From assembly GCF_029227915.1 (NCBI RefSeq), contig NC_079878.1, forward strand, positions 126,001-190,000: a DNA stretch of 64,000 bases, in the 5' to 3' direction. This document shows positions 13,488 through 28,400 of the stretch, piece by piece. The position numbers and the translations under genes are program-made. Every line of letters starts with the position of its first letter. Positions within the stretch are counted from its first letter, which is position 1. The stretch comes from Hydractinia symbiolongicarpus (taxonomy: Eukaryota; Cnidaria; Hydrozoa; Anthoathecata; Hydractiniidae). Under the pieces are notes generated by a model that was not told where the DNA came from, searched no databases, and saw nothing but the letters and a program-made list of their open reading frames with translations.

Positions 13488-16400
13488 TTAACGAGGCGCC
13501 AAATACGAAATATTTTGCCGTAACGATTGGGGTATAGTGTACGCTTTCTCACATTGATCCAACCAAGTTCGCAAAACGAAGCTACACTTTTCTGGATCAC
13601 TTGGTGCAATATCCAACAAGGTGTAAGCAGTCGCAATGTGCACGCTTTCTGCTACTAAAGAAGAAAAATATACTATATATAACACTTTGGGGTGAAATAT
13701 GAAAAAAACCAGGTTAGATTTTGTGTTATTAACGATTAAGGCAAAGATTGTGGCGAGTTCAGTTTGATATTTAGTGAATACTTTAAGGATGGCTCACTTT
13801 TATTACCATCGACCACAAGTAGAACGACGCGATTAAGTTCTCATGCAAACACATGGATGACAACTTGACCTCTCTACGTTAGGAGACAATTTTAAAAGAA
13901 GAGTACTTAGAATCTTCCCATTGACATTTTTCGTGCGGTTTTCCAGGTTGTTTGCCACCATGAATCGTTAGCAAAGGAAAAAAATAAACAAAAAAATTCA
14001 ACAAGAAAAAAACAAGAAAAAAGAACAATTATGTGCAACGAACATACGATGAAAAGAAGTGTTTACAATAAAAATAGTAGCTAATGAAACATGCTGAAAG
14101 GGGAATTAAAAAAATAAAAATTTACGGACGTGTTAGCCCGGCGGACTACTTTTTCCAAGGCGGGACATGCGCACTGTTAGATATTGCGTAATATTTTAAA
14201 AGTAGCGCGAAAAATGTCGAGACGTGTGCAATAGAATTAATTCATGCTTTTTGCTGCTTTAAAAATTAACCAATCAGAATGTGACCAGGCGTGTGCAAAT
14301 TTTTAGATTTTGAGATCTAAAAATGTTAGTTTTTGTTTTTGTATGTGTTTGTTATGATGTTTAATCAAAAGCTGAATTAAAATAAGGATGAACAATAAAT
14401 ACAAGCTTTGAGCCTAGTGCAACAAAATGTAGAGGTAGATATTAATGAAGTTTTAACTTCTTGAAATAATAGAAACTTCAAGTGGCTGTGGCTGAAGATT
14501 TTTTGTCGAAGGAATAATTTTTTCGTGGAGATACAGCCGCGATAGTCTTTTCTTTTTCCCTCATAAGATATTTTTTAAAGAAAAAAAGGTTTTACAGCAA
14601 TCAGGATCGTTTTAGAGAATAGGTTCCAAAAAATGCTGGCTTTTGCATCTAAATTACATTCGTCAAATCATGGGGCAACTTGATACATAAAACACACAAT
14701 TTTTTTTTTTTTTTTTTCAACTTTCCGATTTTTTAATTACTCGAAATATTTAATTCAAATAAAAAATGTAAATTTTTAACAGAGAAAAGATGATTTTAAT
14801 TTTTTACATCTTTTCAGTTTATTATCTTATGACAAAAAAAAGAATATTCGATAGGAAATATATTTAGATATCAGATTTATAAACTTTTATATCACAGATT
14901 AGGATATATAGACAGTATCCTCAACATGGCTAATAGGTGCTTCATACTTCCTTAACTTATAGGAGAACACTCCAAGTTGAGTTTTAGGTATAAAGTTTGA
15001 GACCAAAAATAAAAATATTCCCGTTCGCATCAGTAAAACAAGATAAACACAATTTAACTTCGAAATACTACAATAAAAAAAAACAACAGCGAGTTTTAAC
15101 TTTAAATTCACCACCTCTTACATCGTATATAGATTAGCATTCTATATCTTCAAGAATGTCATAAGAACAGTACTGTCAGTTGTGTGTTCACTTATTAAAA
15201 AAAAAGAACTCCGACGAGCAGCGGATGTAGCAGTTTGAATATTACATACGTACCTGGTACTATAGTATACTAAAATTAATACAAATACAATTCGTACCTG
15301 TTTCGCAGTCTAAAATCTTCTGCAAAAAAGAGGACAGAGTGCTTGCCAATTCAGTGAAATCTCGATAACCACAAGCGAAACCGCCACGACAAAGATGACC
15401 TGAAACACAAAAAACTCCGTCACTTTCAGTACTAAATTTTTCGTTAACGTCAAAACAGATATAATTATTTTGCAAATTCGAAATGCTATCCTGAATTATA
15501 TGAAAGAAAATCTATGCGAAGTAGTAGTCTTGCTAGGAAAGGATCAAATAGTTATTCAAGAGGAGAGCACGGTCCAAATTTTTGTAACTTCTTTTCATGT
15601 GGTACTTTTAGTTAGCACAAAGCAGGCCAACAAAGCAACAATTAACACAATAATAAGTCTAACAATAACTTTAACACTCAACACAATTTTATACGAATAA
15701 TTTAACACGATTTTAGGAAATGTTGGTAAATTTCAAGTGTTAATATCTAATGATTGTATTCGTTTTTCAGTTCTATAGCTATTAACATTTAAAAACACAA
15801 ATCTTAGCACACCAATAAAATAATATTGGCTGGTTTCTATGCACATTGTTACTCCAACTGACATACTGAGATTCACAGGCATTAATGATTTGGCTAAACT
15901 TCCTTTCTCTACTCTCTTAAACGCTGAATACAAACTGACAAGAAAAAGGAAATTCAAGAAGCTTTCAGTAATTATCTTAGGAGTTTACGCCACTTTCTTT
16001 CAAGAGTAACAAAAAGTAAAGGTAAACGCTTTCCATAACACGACCACTAAAAAAACAAAAACTGAAAAAATACATTCCAAAAAATTATTTTCTATCAGTA
16101 TTCCAGTTGTTTCCAGGAATATATTCTATGTCCACGAGTTTCGGTGAGAGTCCTGTAGTTTCCATTTTAAAACTTGTATTTTGTGACAAACGCCCTTCCC
16201 TTTCTGATAAATCATACATCAAAACGCTGTCGATCGCCTTGTCTTTTACAAGACAAATGACTGGGCGATTACTGGCAAATTATTGTTCTTCTGCAATACA
16301 TTTACAGTGCATATGCAGCATTCAACATTCTCTGACTTGATCATATATGGAGGAGCGATAATATCTCAGACGATATATTTCGTCAAATGAACCAATAAAA

Positions 16401-19400
16401 TAATTCGCAACCAACACGTCCTACATAGTGTTGAGACTTACCTATTAAGCGTATAACAATAGCCACAGTATCATTACACACACTTTTTTCACCCTCCGAC
16501 CACGCCCTCAATACATTCCACGATTTTTCAACAATAAGCACATTATAGCACCATTCCCAACCCAATCGTTTACATAACACCTGCATGGCTTTTATAACTG
16601 GGAATACAAACTCACACATCACCAAACTTCCATCTAAAAAATAACACACGTTTGCGAATAAGTCCCCGTGTAATGTTTATTAAAGAAACCTCAATTAATG
16701 ATATTCGGTCACAACGTCACTAAAACACTATAGTGGTGGGATAGCTTATCTCACTTCAGCCTACCTTCTGATTTCGTCACGTACGAAAGCTGGGAGTTGC
16801 ATAGCAGGGAGAACAATTCACTGGCTACATCTTCATAATAACATGCATTTGATGACCACTTAATGTCAAGTAACTTCTCCAAAATCTAAAAACACGAGTT
16901 TTAATAATCAGTTTTAAAACTTGGTAGGATGGTGAAATGTTTCGATTAAGATAGTTTCATATAGGATGTCTGCATGCATGTGTACAGGAAAATAATGATC
17001 TCATATTTAAAAGGTGTAAAAGGGTTATTTCAGTTATTAGCATTTTTTATATAGCTGTCGACCTTAAGACCACGTGCAAGGCGCCAGTCTGATACAACAC
17101 GAAACATTTCACAATTTACTTCAACTTTTACTTCAACGATTTTGTCGATTATTTAATTTTTGCAGGTTTAGTTTTAACAAACTGCCAAATAAAACGACAA
17201 CTTTGAAACTTTTATTATGTGCAATGGCTAAAGATTTTTTATACCGTCCTTTGACCCTCTCAACTGTAATGAAAACGCTACAAAACCACTTTAAAAACAC
17301 ATTCACAGTTTTAAAATAAATACAAAATCTGGAATAAGAAAAAAATCTGTTTTCCAACTTAGTAAAACGCATTTTTTGGACAAGATTCCAATAACTTAAA
17401 ACTATAGGTAAACAAATGCACCACACTGTTTGTCTAGAGGAACAACTGCAGTCGACATTAAAGTATATTTGTGTTACCTTCTGGCACGTTGATTCCTTTC
17501 TGGCCACTGCATCTCCTAATGCAACCAGCTGAAGAACAGCAGACAAGGGAGAAAGTTTCACTTTATACAACGTTAGCTTTTCGCTTTCATCTTGATTGTG
17601 TGACCAAATATCTGCCCTTGCGAGAATAGAAGGCCATACGGAATAACAAGTTACAAAAACCATGGGATAGCTGATTGGGAGTGAATCGTACGCCAGTGAG
17701 TAGATGAAAGACACCAGCTCGTCAAGTCTGTCATACACACGACACGTTGCTGCATAAAAACGGCTAAAAAGGGAAAACATTGCAAGACTGATTCAAACTA
17801 AATGTAGCCCTTTACAACCAAGTTGTGTTACAAATAAAGGTATAGAAATGTTAAACCTAGCCAAAGAATTCTCAGGGAGTGATTGCATAAACTACTAAAC
17901 CAATAGTTGACATTTGTTTAGAATGAAAGATGCAGACGAAGCACATACCATAATGCCATTCTCTCACAGGAAAGCATTTCTTGGTTAGAGAATATTGTTT
18001 CGTGTAGCAGGTTAAGCAATGAGTTACACGCATTCTCCAGATGTTTTTCTCTTGTGATTTCTTGAAATATCATTAAAAGACTATGTTCAGCTGGTGTTAA
18101 AATCGGCGTACACAGTTTCTCAGCTTTCGGATGACAAACTCGAAAAATGTTTTTTCGAAGTTGCGCGTCTAAGTCCAATTCCCCACTGTTTTGTTGTGAA
18201 CGTCTTTTATTACATTCGGTGCAAAAGTCAGGTAATTCCCTTGGGCATTGACATGTCAACTGAGAACAGACTTGACACATGTTACCCTCGCACTCACAAA
18301 TTGAATCACCCGTCTCCAGACATCGCAATATTTTCGGCAGTAGTGTTTCCTCGCAGGTACGCAACAACAACAAATAAGCTTTGTTCAGGTTAATCACGTG
18401 ACTTAAATTTTGACGATCTCTTAGAGCTGCAATCAAGTTATCCTGATTTATTGATGTGTTCAGATACTTTTGGAGCAGTTTTAAAGTAAAGCCAACTTCA
18501 GTTTCTTTAGGGTTGCGTTTCTTTTTATTTTTGTCCAGCTTCTTGGAGATATTGGTGGGAAATCGTTTTACTTTCCCTGGAGCAGCCACTACGGAAATTT
18601 CCATATTGCCAATTGTTTTTTTCTGCTTGTCAACTTCAGGTGCAATCCTTAATGCTTCTTCATCACTGTTAGATATTTCTCCTTCTTCTTCTTTAGTTTC
18701 TGTAGCAGAGATTTTGGCAGTTACCTCTTTTTCTGATACAGGTCTTGTTAAATGTTCGGTAAATTTATGTGCAGAGGAAAGACTCTTCATAATCGGTTGC
18801 TTTTTCTTTGGAATAGTAGCTTTTTGAGGTTTAGAACTAGTTTCGTCTTGACTTGAATCTTCTGTGATAATTTGCAAACAATCATCTTCAGAACTGCTAA
18901 CGTATCTCGATGAATCGCCCTTCAGTAATGGTTGAGGATTTTGTTTCTTAGAAACTGCACCAGACACAATTGGGTGTGATACCCTATTTTCATGCTTCCT
19001 GTTACTATCTCTTGTTACTACTGATATCGTTGTACCAATAAAAACGGGTGTAGCCTTAACGATACATTGTGGCATGGTGGTAAGGAGAGAAGAACAGGTG
19101 GTTGTACTGCTGCATGTCGTCGCACTGATAGCTGGTAATAAAGAACTGTTGGAAGTTCGTGGGACAGTGATATATGTATGTTGTAACGTACAACTATCCA
19201 TAGCTATTGATGTAGTAGTACATGTAATTGGCAACTTAGCAGTAACAAGGGATGTTATTGCACTGGTAACTACTGACGAAGTAGTGACTAAAGATAATGA
19301 TGTACAGGTATTCATGGTTACTGATATGGTGGTATCCTTAGGTAGTGACTTAGGTTTGATTACTGTTAAAATCGGACTCTTTTTATCTGATGTACAGTCA

Positions 19401-22400
19401 TTCATAGTTGCTGGTACAGTGGTATGCACTGCAACAACTGTAGGTGTGGCAACAGATGATGATATACTGTTAACTGCTAGTGAAATAGTGTCCACAATAG
19501 GCAAGATACAGCTATCCAAAGCTGCTGATACATTGTTACCCCTAGTTGGTAAATTAGGTGTAGTTACAGGTGAAGACACACTTGTCACTACTGATGTAAA
19601 GGCATCCATGCCTGTTGATACTGTACTATCCACTGCTGGAAGCGTAGGTGTGATAACAGATGACACACTGGTAACTGCTAATGAAATGGTTTTCGGTAAT
19701 CGAGCTAAAGGAGTGGCAGTTGGGTTTTTTGGTAGCATTCTAATATTTGTTGCTTGAGACATAATTACATCGGTGACTGATGATACACCTGTGTCCACAG
19801 CAGGTGATGCAACGCTGTACATCAAAACTGACGTCGTCGTGAAGGCAGCAGATGTGGTAGTATAGGTGGAAGATAATTTACTTACTTGGTTTAGCTTGGA
19901 AGTTGTTTCAACGACTTCTGACTGTTTAAAGGAAACAGATGAAGTAATCGTCTTTGGGACTTTAGATAACGGAGCCTTTGAGATTGTAGATGAGTTGCAC
20001 AGCCTTTTTGTGTTATGGCCTTGTTTCTTGTTCGAATTTGATAAGAAGGTTTTAAGTTTTTTAGCACAAGCAGCATGCTGCTCATAATGTGATTTAGAGG
20101 CAAAATTTGCATCTGCCCTTTCTATGATTTTTTCAGCAGCATTTTGTCTCATTGGATTTGAAACTAATGGCTTGTGAACTTCTAAATTACCTTGTGATGT
20201 TGCTGTACTAGCGACAGGTCCTCTGCTAAAGTTAACTATTGTACCGTCCGTATTTTTAACACTGTTAGCAACTGTCCTGGAAAAGTTCAATTCTTTAGCA
20301 GCATTCAAACTTTTATGTGCAAGAGGCTTTGGTACAAACACGGTGCTGTTATCAGAACACAGTAATGCAGAACCTCTTATTAATGGAGGTGAGGTAATTT
20401 TTGGCGAAGGAGGTAAAGGCGAAACTGATTCCGGTAGGGGTGTTGTAGGTAAAGGGGATATTATGGGTGTCAGCATTGATCTTCTCGGGGAAGGGGGTAT
20501 CGGTGACAGTGGTGGCGAAGGTGGTTTAAACATACTTGGACTAAGCGATCTGCTGCGATCAATACGCTGTGCTGGAACCGAAGAAGTACTACTACCGCTA
20601 AACAATGAATGTCTTCGCAAGACTGTTCTTGTTGTTCTAGTCACACTTGCAGGATTTGTTTTTGCACAAGTGAAAGTTACTTTTGGACAATTGTGACTTG
20701 CAATGGTGGTGAAAATGCTAAGCGAAGTCGCTACAGGGATCCGATCAACAACACTATTTTTGTGACTATCCTCAGATGTAATTGGAGATAAGTAAATATC
20801 ACCAGTTGCTTTATCTGGGTTTATGTTGTTGCCATGCACTTCTTTTTTATCACTTGTATTTGTTGCCAAATCAAAGGAGGCTACCTCCGAATCATTGGCA
20901 TGCTCTTCGAAAAGAGAGGTCTTAATTGCAGGTTTATCGTCAGAAATGCTTTCTAATAATATAGGCATTGCAATAGACACAAAATGTTTTCTTTTAGTGA
21001 TTATTGTTCTACGTTTGTTTGTATACTTTTTCACACGTGTGGTAAGTGGCTTTTTCTTGATCACAATAATCTCATCAGATAAATTGCTTTCCACTGAACC
21101 ACTATCATTCTTCTTCGGATCAGTATTTTTCTCTAATTCAGTATCATCCGGATAAATAGTCTCTTTTTCCTGTTCTGTATTTTCTTTATCGTCATTCGTA
21201 TGCACTGTAATATTTTTATCAACAACCCGACTTTCTTTTTCATTCACATCAACTGGTAAAGGCGATGGTGTCAACTTCATTTTGGTTTTAGGGGAGTTAA
21301 GTTCACTTGCTGAAGCTTTTCTTTTCCGTAGTGATATTATTGATGGAAGAGATTTGTTGTGTGTAACAACATCATGGTGTTTCGATTCCGTATCGTTTGA
21401 TACACTGGGTGGTTTATTCGGAATATTGTTAGTAAAAGAGCAAATTGTTTCACTTTCATCAATGTCTTGATCTTTAACGCTACAAGACAGGTCCATTGTT
21501 GTTTCAGAATTAAGATCAAATGTTTTACTAACATCTCGACAATTTGTAATTATTGAATTTCCTGTCTTCGATTTTGATAACGATTCCTCCTTAAATGTGT
21601 TTCTATGTATTTTTTTGTCTTCGTGCTTTACAACATTTTGCATTGCTGAAGGTGGTTCTGGTTCAATATCACTACTGGTTTTTTTAACCTTAAAATCTTG
21701 ACTTGATGTGTCCTGACTTAGGAAAGTTATAGATTCATTTTTACTGTTAAATTCTTTCTCAAAATGTTTTATGCACAAATTAGATATACTTCGAGTAACT
21801 GGCCTAAAAGCAGAGTCTGAATTAGTGCCTGAAAATGACAGTGATCTTGAATGGTGGGGTTGCATTTTTTTCTTGCCAACCAACTCCGTACAATTATAAA
21901 TTGCAGTCTGTTGTTTTGGCGAAGATAAATTATATCCCACACTGGAAACAACAAAGTCTGTCTTGGTGGAATTAAGACTTTTGTTTATAACTTCAGACTC
22001 GTTAAAGGTACATTTTTTTTCATTATCTTGTTTTTCCAAATTCTCTTTCTCTTTTGCTTCTGTGTTGTTTAATGTATCTTCAGATTCTGTGTTGTTCATT
22101 GTCCCTTCATATTCTGTGTTGTTTAATGTTTCTTCATATACTCCATTGTTCAATGTCTCTTGAGATTCTGTGTTGTTCAATGCCTCTTGAGATTCTGTGT
22201 TATTCAATGTTTCTTTATATTCTGTGTTGTTAGTAAGAGAATTATTTAAACTAATTGTAGTTTCCATAGGTGTACCCAGTACATTCTTAAAACTGTTTTC
22301 AGATAAGTGTTCTATTTTATCACTGCTTCTGAGAACATTTTCATCAAATGAGTTTGTGTTTTCGATAGGAATATCAGCTAAAGGTGTGAAATCCTCATCA

Positions 22401-25400
22401 TTATCTGATTGACTGATATCACCAAACAGTGTAGCCTCATCATTCATTGCAATGTCACTGTCCTCTATATCAACATCAGCATCTGGTATCTTTTCTGCTT
22501 CTTCGACTAAAGGAGAATTGCGATTAAATTCACCCTTGTTATTATTATTACTATTTGGTACTCGTAGAGGTGATGGAGGCATTGGGGATAGTGGCGGTGA
22601 TAGATATGTTGGTAGGCGAAGCCTTGTTGAAGATGTCATTGTAGAACGTAATATCTGATTCAACCGATATTTTAAATCGTCATCTACATGTAAAGAAAAA
22701 TTATTTAGCTTTCAAAACAGGTATAATTAACGTACATACACCCATGAACACAATATTTATAAAAATAGCTATTTTAAGCTATTCCTTACAATGGTTAGTT
22801 AAACAGCATCACCTAGTGAGTCTTCAGTGGCCTGTAGGCTGCAAATGTTTACGTTAGTAATAAACAACCTCGGAAATGTGTTACCTACACTCCCTATAAT
22901 GTTCAAAACATGGAAGCATCTACACCACAGCCAGGAGTGTTGAAATTGGCAAAGTTTAGAACTGCTTAAGATTTGGGACTCATTTAGATCCACTGTGAAC
23001 ATACAGGTTCAGAGTGCACGCTAGATAGAAATAGCATTCTCAATTGCTTATGGTTACAATCTTCAAAATTCCACACTCCTTTCCAGGTGATAAGAATTTA
23101 GGTTAGAAAAAAGTTAAAGAATTTAGAGCTCCAACTGGAAGTATGTATAATCACAAAGTTTTCAGAAATTTTCCATGTGCTTTTTAATATGCAATGTTTT
23201 GTAGTCAGTTTTGGAGTCCAACTTCATCCAGCCTGCACTTAACAATATGTTAAATCAAAAAAAAAACTTGGAAAATAAAACTCACCACTTTCGCTTTCAC
23301 TATCGCAGCTTGAATCACTGGATGCTGACGAAGACGAATGACTTTTCGATTCCTTCTTAAATCTATTTAAAAAAGAAAAGAAAATGCAAAAAATAATAAT
23401 GTACAAATATGTTTTAATGAATTCTTCATCAGAATAATGACAGAGTAAGTTCTGGTATAAATAATTTGAATATAATAATTAAAATGGCAGATCCAATGTC
23501 TTCAGATTATCTTCGTGAAAGGTACATACACCATGTTCTTTAGAAGTGTTTTCCTTTCCTGTCCTTGATTATCTATTGCCGTGTTATGGTGATAGTGAGG
23601 TGGAGACGGTGAAGGAGATAATACCCCACTGGGAGACTTTCGGCTTGCCTTACCTAAAAATATTTGAAGTGAATTCTTTGGTAAATTCTGATTCCACATT
23701 GCAGGCATAAGGAAAACAGAAATTAGCAAAAAATAAAGTTAGAGAATCACATCAATCAAAAATTTTATTCTCCAAATATTCTAGCTAAACTTGAGATTTT
23801 GAATGCTAGTCATAAATTTCTCATTATATATTAGTATAAAAAAATTCTAAGAATGCAATGTCAAAATGTGTTGTTTCCAGGTTTTAACGGCGGCTTTAAA
23901 CAAGATATATTTTAAGTATTGAAGAAAACAATCAATAACTCCACAAACAAAAATAATAAAAAAAATAAAGATTATATTTTCATACCAGATGTCAAAAGAA
24001 TCTACATAAAAATCTCATCAGATCTTACTGTTACTGTGGAAAGTTTATCATTTCTTGAACATCAGATCTATTTTCTACTACCAAACTACGTTTGTTAGAT
24101 ATAAAAGATAACAATGCTAAAAATCATACCAGGCCTGGGTTTCTGCATCGATGTTCTGTTCTTTGTCTGAATAAAAAAAGAGATAAATATACACATAATG
24201 AAGATATTTTGAGAAACTTTTAGATGAGACAGGTTGGCAAAAAAAAATTGCATGGGTGCCATGGTTTCTTGAAATTCCAAAGACTAATATTTAAAATAAG
24301 TCTTAAATGTAGAACACATCATGCTTGAGTAAATTCACTCTGAAAAATAAAAAGGACGTTTTAAATTAGGTGTCAGCTTTTGACCAGAAATCAAGATGCT
24401 GCAGTCTGATCTGTGATCATAGTGTGTTATCATAGTAAATCCAACGATAACATCTTTTAGTCGTAACACAATTATAAAGATGAAAAATAACTAACAAGGA
24501 GGTTAGCAAGAAAGCACATTACCTGCAGTTTATGAATTTCTTTTGTTAACTTTTCCTTCTCCTTCTCAAACTGTTTGCGTGCTGCAATTAAATTCTTCAC
24601 TTGTACTAAAGATGAAAATAAAATTTTTATACCATATTATTGCTATTAGTGTTACTGCTCGATGAAGCAAGCGAGACAAAGACAATCTAACCTCGACTTT
24701 GTTTTAATTTTTCATTTAACTTGTCCACTAATTTTGCTTGATTTAATACTCTAAATAGAAATGCAAACAGAATAAAAGAATGAATAAGATACTGTAAATA
24801 CAATAAAAGCCACCTTCAGCTTCTGAAAAGTTTATTACTATATAAAAAAAAATGCATGCATTGCAAAATAATTTGTAAACTCTAAGTAAGCATCCATCTT
24901 GAAATGTAAATAGAGATAAATAGGAGACCATAACTTTTTGCAGAATTTATTTATGCAAATTTGGACCCTAGTAGCAAAATTAGATTCTACAAAATTGCAA
25001 CATAAAGAGCAAAGCGCCAAAGTAGGTAAGTTACAAAATTAAGTTGTGCATTTTTAAAAAAAAATAATATATTGAAACGTTAAATAATTTAAAATTCTTG
25101 TAGACGAAGAGTAAAACGCTAATCTTTGAAGAAGGTAATTTTCAAATGATATCATGTTGCGATATACTTCACTTTATTTTCTTATAAAAAAATCTAGCTA
25201 GTAAATATTTCTTCTCTTAAGGTAGTATAGCAACGTCAACAAAAAGGTAAACCTACTTTTTCTTTTCTTTTTCATGTTGTTTTATAAATTCTTGCTTTTC
25301 CTTTCTCAAGGCCTCTTGTTTCATCTTGGATGAGAATATCAGTTCTTTAGCCTCATCAGCATCAGTCTTAACATTAAAAAATATATCACATTTTAAAACA

Positions 25401-28400
25401 ATTCTTGTTATTAAAAAGGGGTTCATACAAACTGTCCTGAGTTTATTTAGCAAGATAAAAAGATATATTTTATTTTTTTTAGTTTTAGCCTTAAACGGAT
25501 CCTGAGGTACTTTTACAAGTTGGACTTACCTGAAAGATTTATATAAGAAATTTCCAATGACATATTCACTTTTTGTTAAAAGTTCATGTAACCCCAGATA
25601 TCGTTTTTTAAATATTTGTTTTTGTTGCCGCCTTTATGGCTGCTTCGATCTTTTTGTTGGATAAAAATTTCAGACTAGCTACAGTTCTTTTTAGTGGCAC
25701 GTGACCCTATTACATAGTATTTCAGTAGCGCTCACAAATTAATGACTTTCACTCTCTATTACTAATGACTTATAGCCAAACACAATTAATATACTGTCGC
25801 AACAAAGTTAAAAAAATTCGAAACTTTTTATGGGCTTATAGTCACACCTTGATATTTCGTTACTTTTATTTGCCTTCCAAAATATATCCTTTTAAAATAA
25901 CAACCATATACACAAATGTGTGACATGTTATAAATGATCAGTAACTTTCACAACCAGCGTCTCAAATAAAAGTCCTTTGAAATAAAAATCATGCACAACT
26001 TGGGTCTCAAACAAATATCCTTTGAAATAAATATCATGCATATTTTATTTTTCGTTTGATTGCTCAGCTATGTGAGGACATATGCAGAATAATTTTAATT
26101 TTATTTTAAAAAAATAATTGTTCGTAGAGAGGTTTCGTTTCACTTTGTCGCGCGAAGCTATTTGTTCTGGATATTCAGTCAGTAATAATTAAAGCCCTAC
26201 TAAAAGAATACGTAACAGGGTCACATGCCAAAACAAAAGACCGGAGCTAGAATGAAAATTTTTACCAAAGAAGAAGGTTGAAGATAACCAAAATGGTGAT
26301 CGAGCGACAAGAAAATAAATATTTAAAAAGCTATATCTGGATTTACATGAAGTTTCAACAAAAAGTGAATATATCATTTAGCATTACTCATGCAAATCTT
26401 TCAGATGAGTCCAACTTGTAAAAGTACCTTGGGATCCCTTTAAGGTAGTATGTAAGATAACTAGTTTAACTTACACACTACTGTGTGAACTAATTCGAAT
26501 CAAAAACTAGGATTTCTCAAATATTCTTTAAATTAAATTAAAAATACATAAAAAGTTTATACTTGGATAGAGGCCAAGTGCTTCTCTATCTCTCCTTTTT
26601 CCACTTGTGCAACAGATTTCTCATATTCAAGTCTTTGTATTGTCTACAAAAAAGGCTCACAGTATAAATAACAATCCACAATTTCTACAAAGAAAAAAAG
26701 GATGTGGAAGAATTTGAAGAAAAAGAATAGCATTAGTGAGTTTTGTATGCTTGACAGAACTGGTCAAAAATCATGATACTTTTTTCTTTTTGGATTATTT
26801 ATAAGTTTTCGTATTGCATGTAACATTTTTTGTAAAAACCATGCCAATTGCCAGCAATGTTAAAGCGTTGACATATAAATATAGTTTTCGATGTTGTAAA
26901 TTTAAAAAAACAATTCTACTGATTATTTTACACTCAGTGTAAAATGGTTCTGCATTGATTTAGCACTAGTCTAACGAACAGTACAAACAAATTCATTTTA
27001 ACAGTGCTTTAAAATAAAAAAAGCTTTTCTACCCCTAAGCACCTATAACCGAAGTGGTGTGTTTTTAGGCTGTTGGTGCTTCAAGTTGTCAATAAACTAA
27101 TTTAAAAAAATGTTCTGCCCAGATATAATCTGGATTCCTCACTGGTGACATACCTTTTTCAATGGTTCATTTGCTTGCACAGTCTTCTCAAGTTGAATAC
27201 GCAGTGATCCATTTTCCCTGAATAAAAATAAAAAGTATTATAGCTGCAGGCAAGCTCTACATAAAACTGTCTACCCCAGTCTTACATGCACTCACACTGT
27301 TCAGAGGTCCTAAAAACCTTAAGCTCCTTTCAAAACTTCCTTTTTTGTTCCAACTTTTTGATGTTTTCTATCTTAGCCAGTTGCTGTATTATTTTTATTA
27401 GAACCAGAATTCAAAAAGGGTGTTAACAGAAGCATATAGGAAACAGATTAGCATATGTTACACGTACAGCAAGTAACACCTGACAAATTATTATGGAAAT
27501 TGTATTTATATGTTAAAAAATGTTTCTCAATAAAATGTGTTCCATATTGTTTTCTAAGTAACCCATTTTCTAAGGTTCTACCCTTAAACCGGGCCAAACA
27601 TTAAAGCTTAACAAGTTACTTTCAGATAAAAGAGTTTGGAAATGTGTTAAAAACCTTGCATAGCTCCTAAGAATTTTGACTTCAAAGTTCTACTAAGCAA
27701 CCTTCACATCACATTCATCCTGTGATCACTTTTCCCAGTTGGAAATTGTGTTTTCAGAAGGAAATATATCAGTGAGTGTACACAATATAGTTATTCTTCA
27801 TGTGTGTTTACTACTGGCAAATATACAATTCCAAAAGGTCAAGGTAGATAACCATCTTGACATCCAAAAAGGCTCTTTACCCTTAGCAACCCAAGATTGT
27901 CTTTGAAAATGAGGTTACTTATAGAAATCATGTACATTCAAGTGTAAAATTAAAAAAAAAACAAGCTCTGGTTGTTTGCAGTTGAAATTAAAAGGTAGCA
28001 AGTTAAAAAAAATACTGAACAGACTTAACTAAATTTACTAGTTCATATTTATTATGAAGATGTTTTCAATAATACTTCATGCATGATAAATTAAATAAAT
28101 TAATAGAGTGTGACAAATCAACATCATACTTTTCTCGAAACAACTTCATCACAAACAGAAAAGAATAAACACACTGTTTATATTTTCAATACATCAGAAA
28201 ATAAAAAATATTACCCATAACAACTATCTAGTTTTTTCTTTAAAGCACTGTTGATTTTAATCTGTTTTTCAAGCTCTAAAAAATATTGACAACTGTTACA
28301 GAAATCTTCTAAACAACGAACATTTGCTTGCCTTTTGACTAAATTGTTTTAATTTCTTCTGTTGGACAGTCTAATTATTTATTTGTGCTGTTGCATCGCA

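Noticed and set aside
17133-17477. Extension of the ICE1 exon frame beyond its donor
   Set aside because: The ICE1 pattern stops at 17478, where a GTAACA donor follows and phase matches the next exon. The rest is intron.
19074-19757. 227-codon plus-strand open frame opposite ICE1
   Set aside because: It is the antisense of the Ser/Thr/Val-rich ICE1 repeats. Codon bias of the sense strand explains the lack of stops, and no promoter or splice signals support it.
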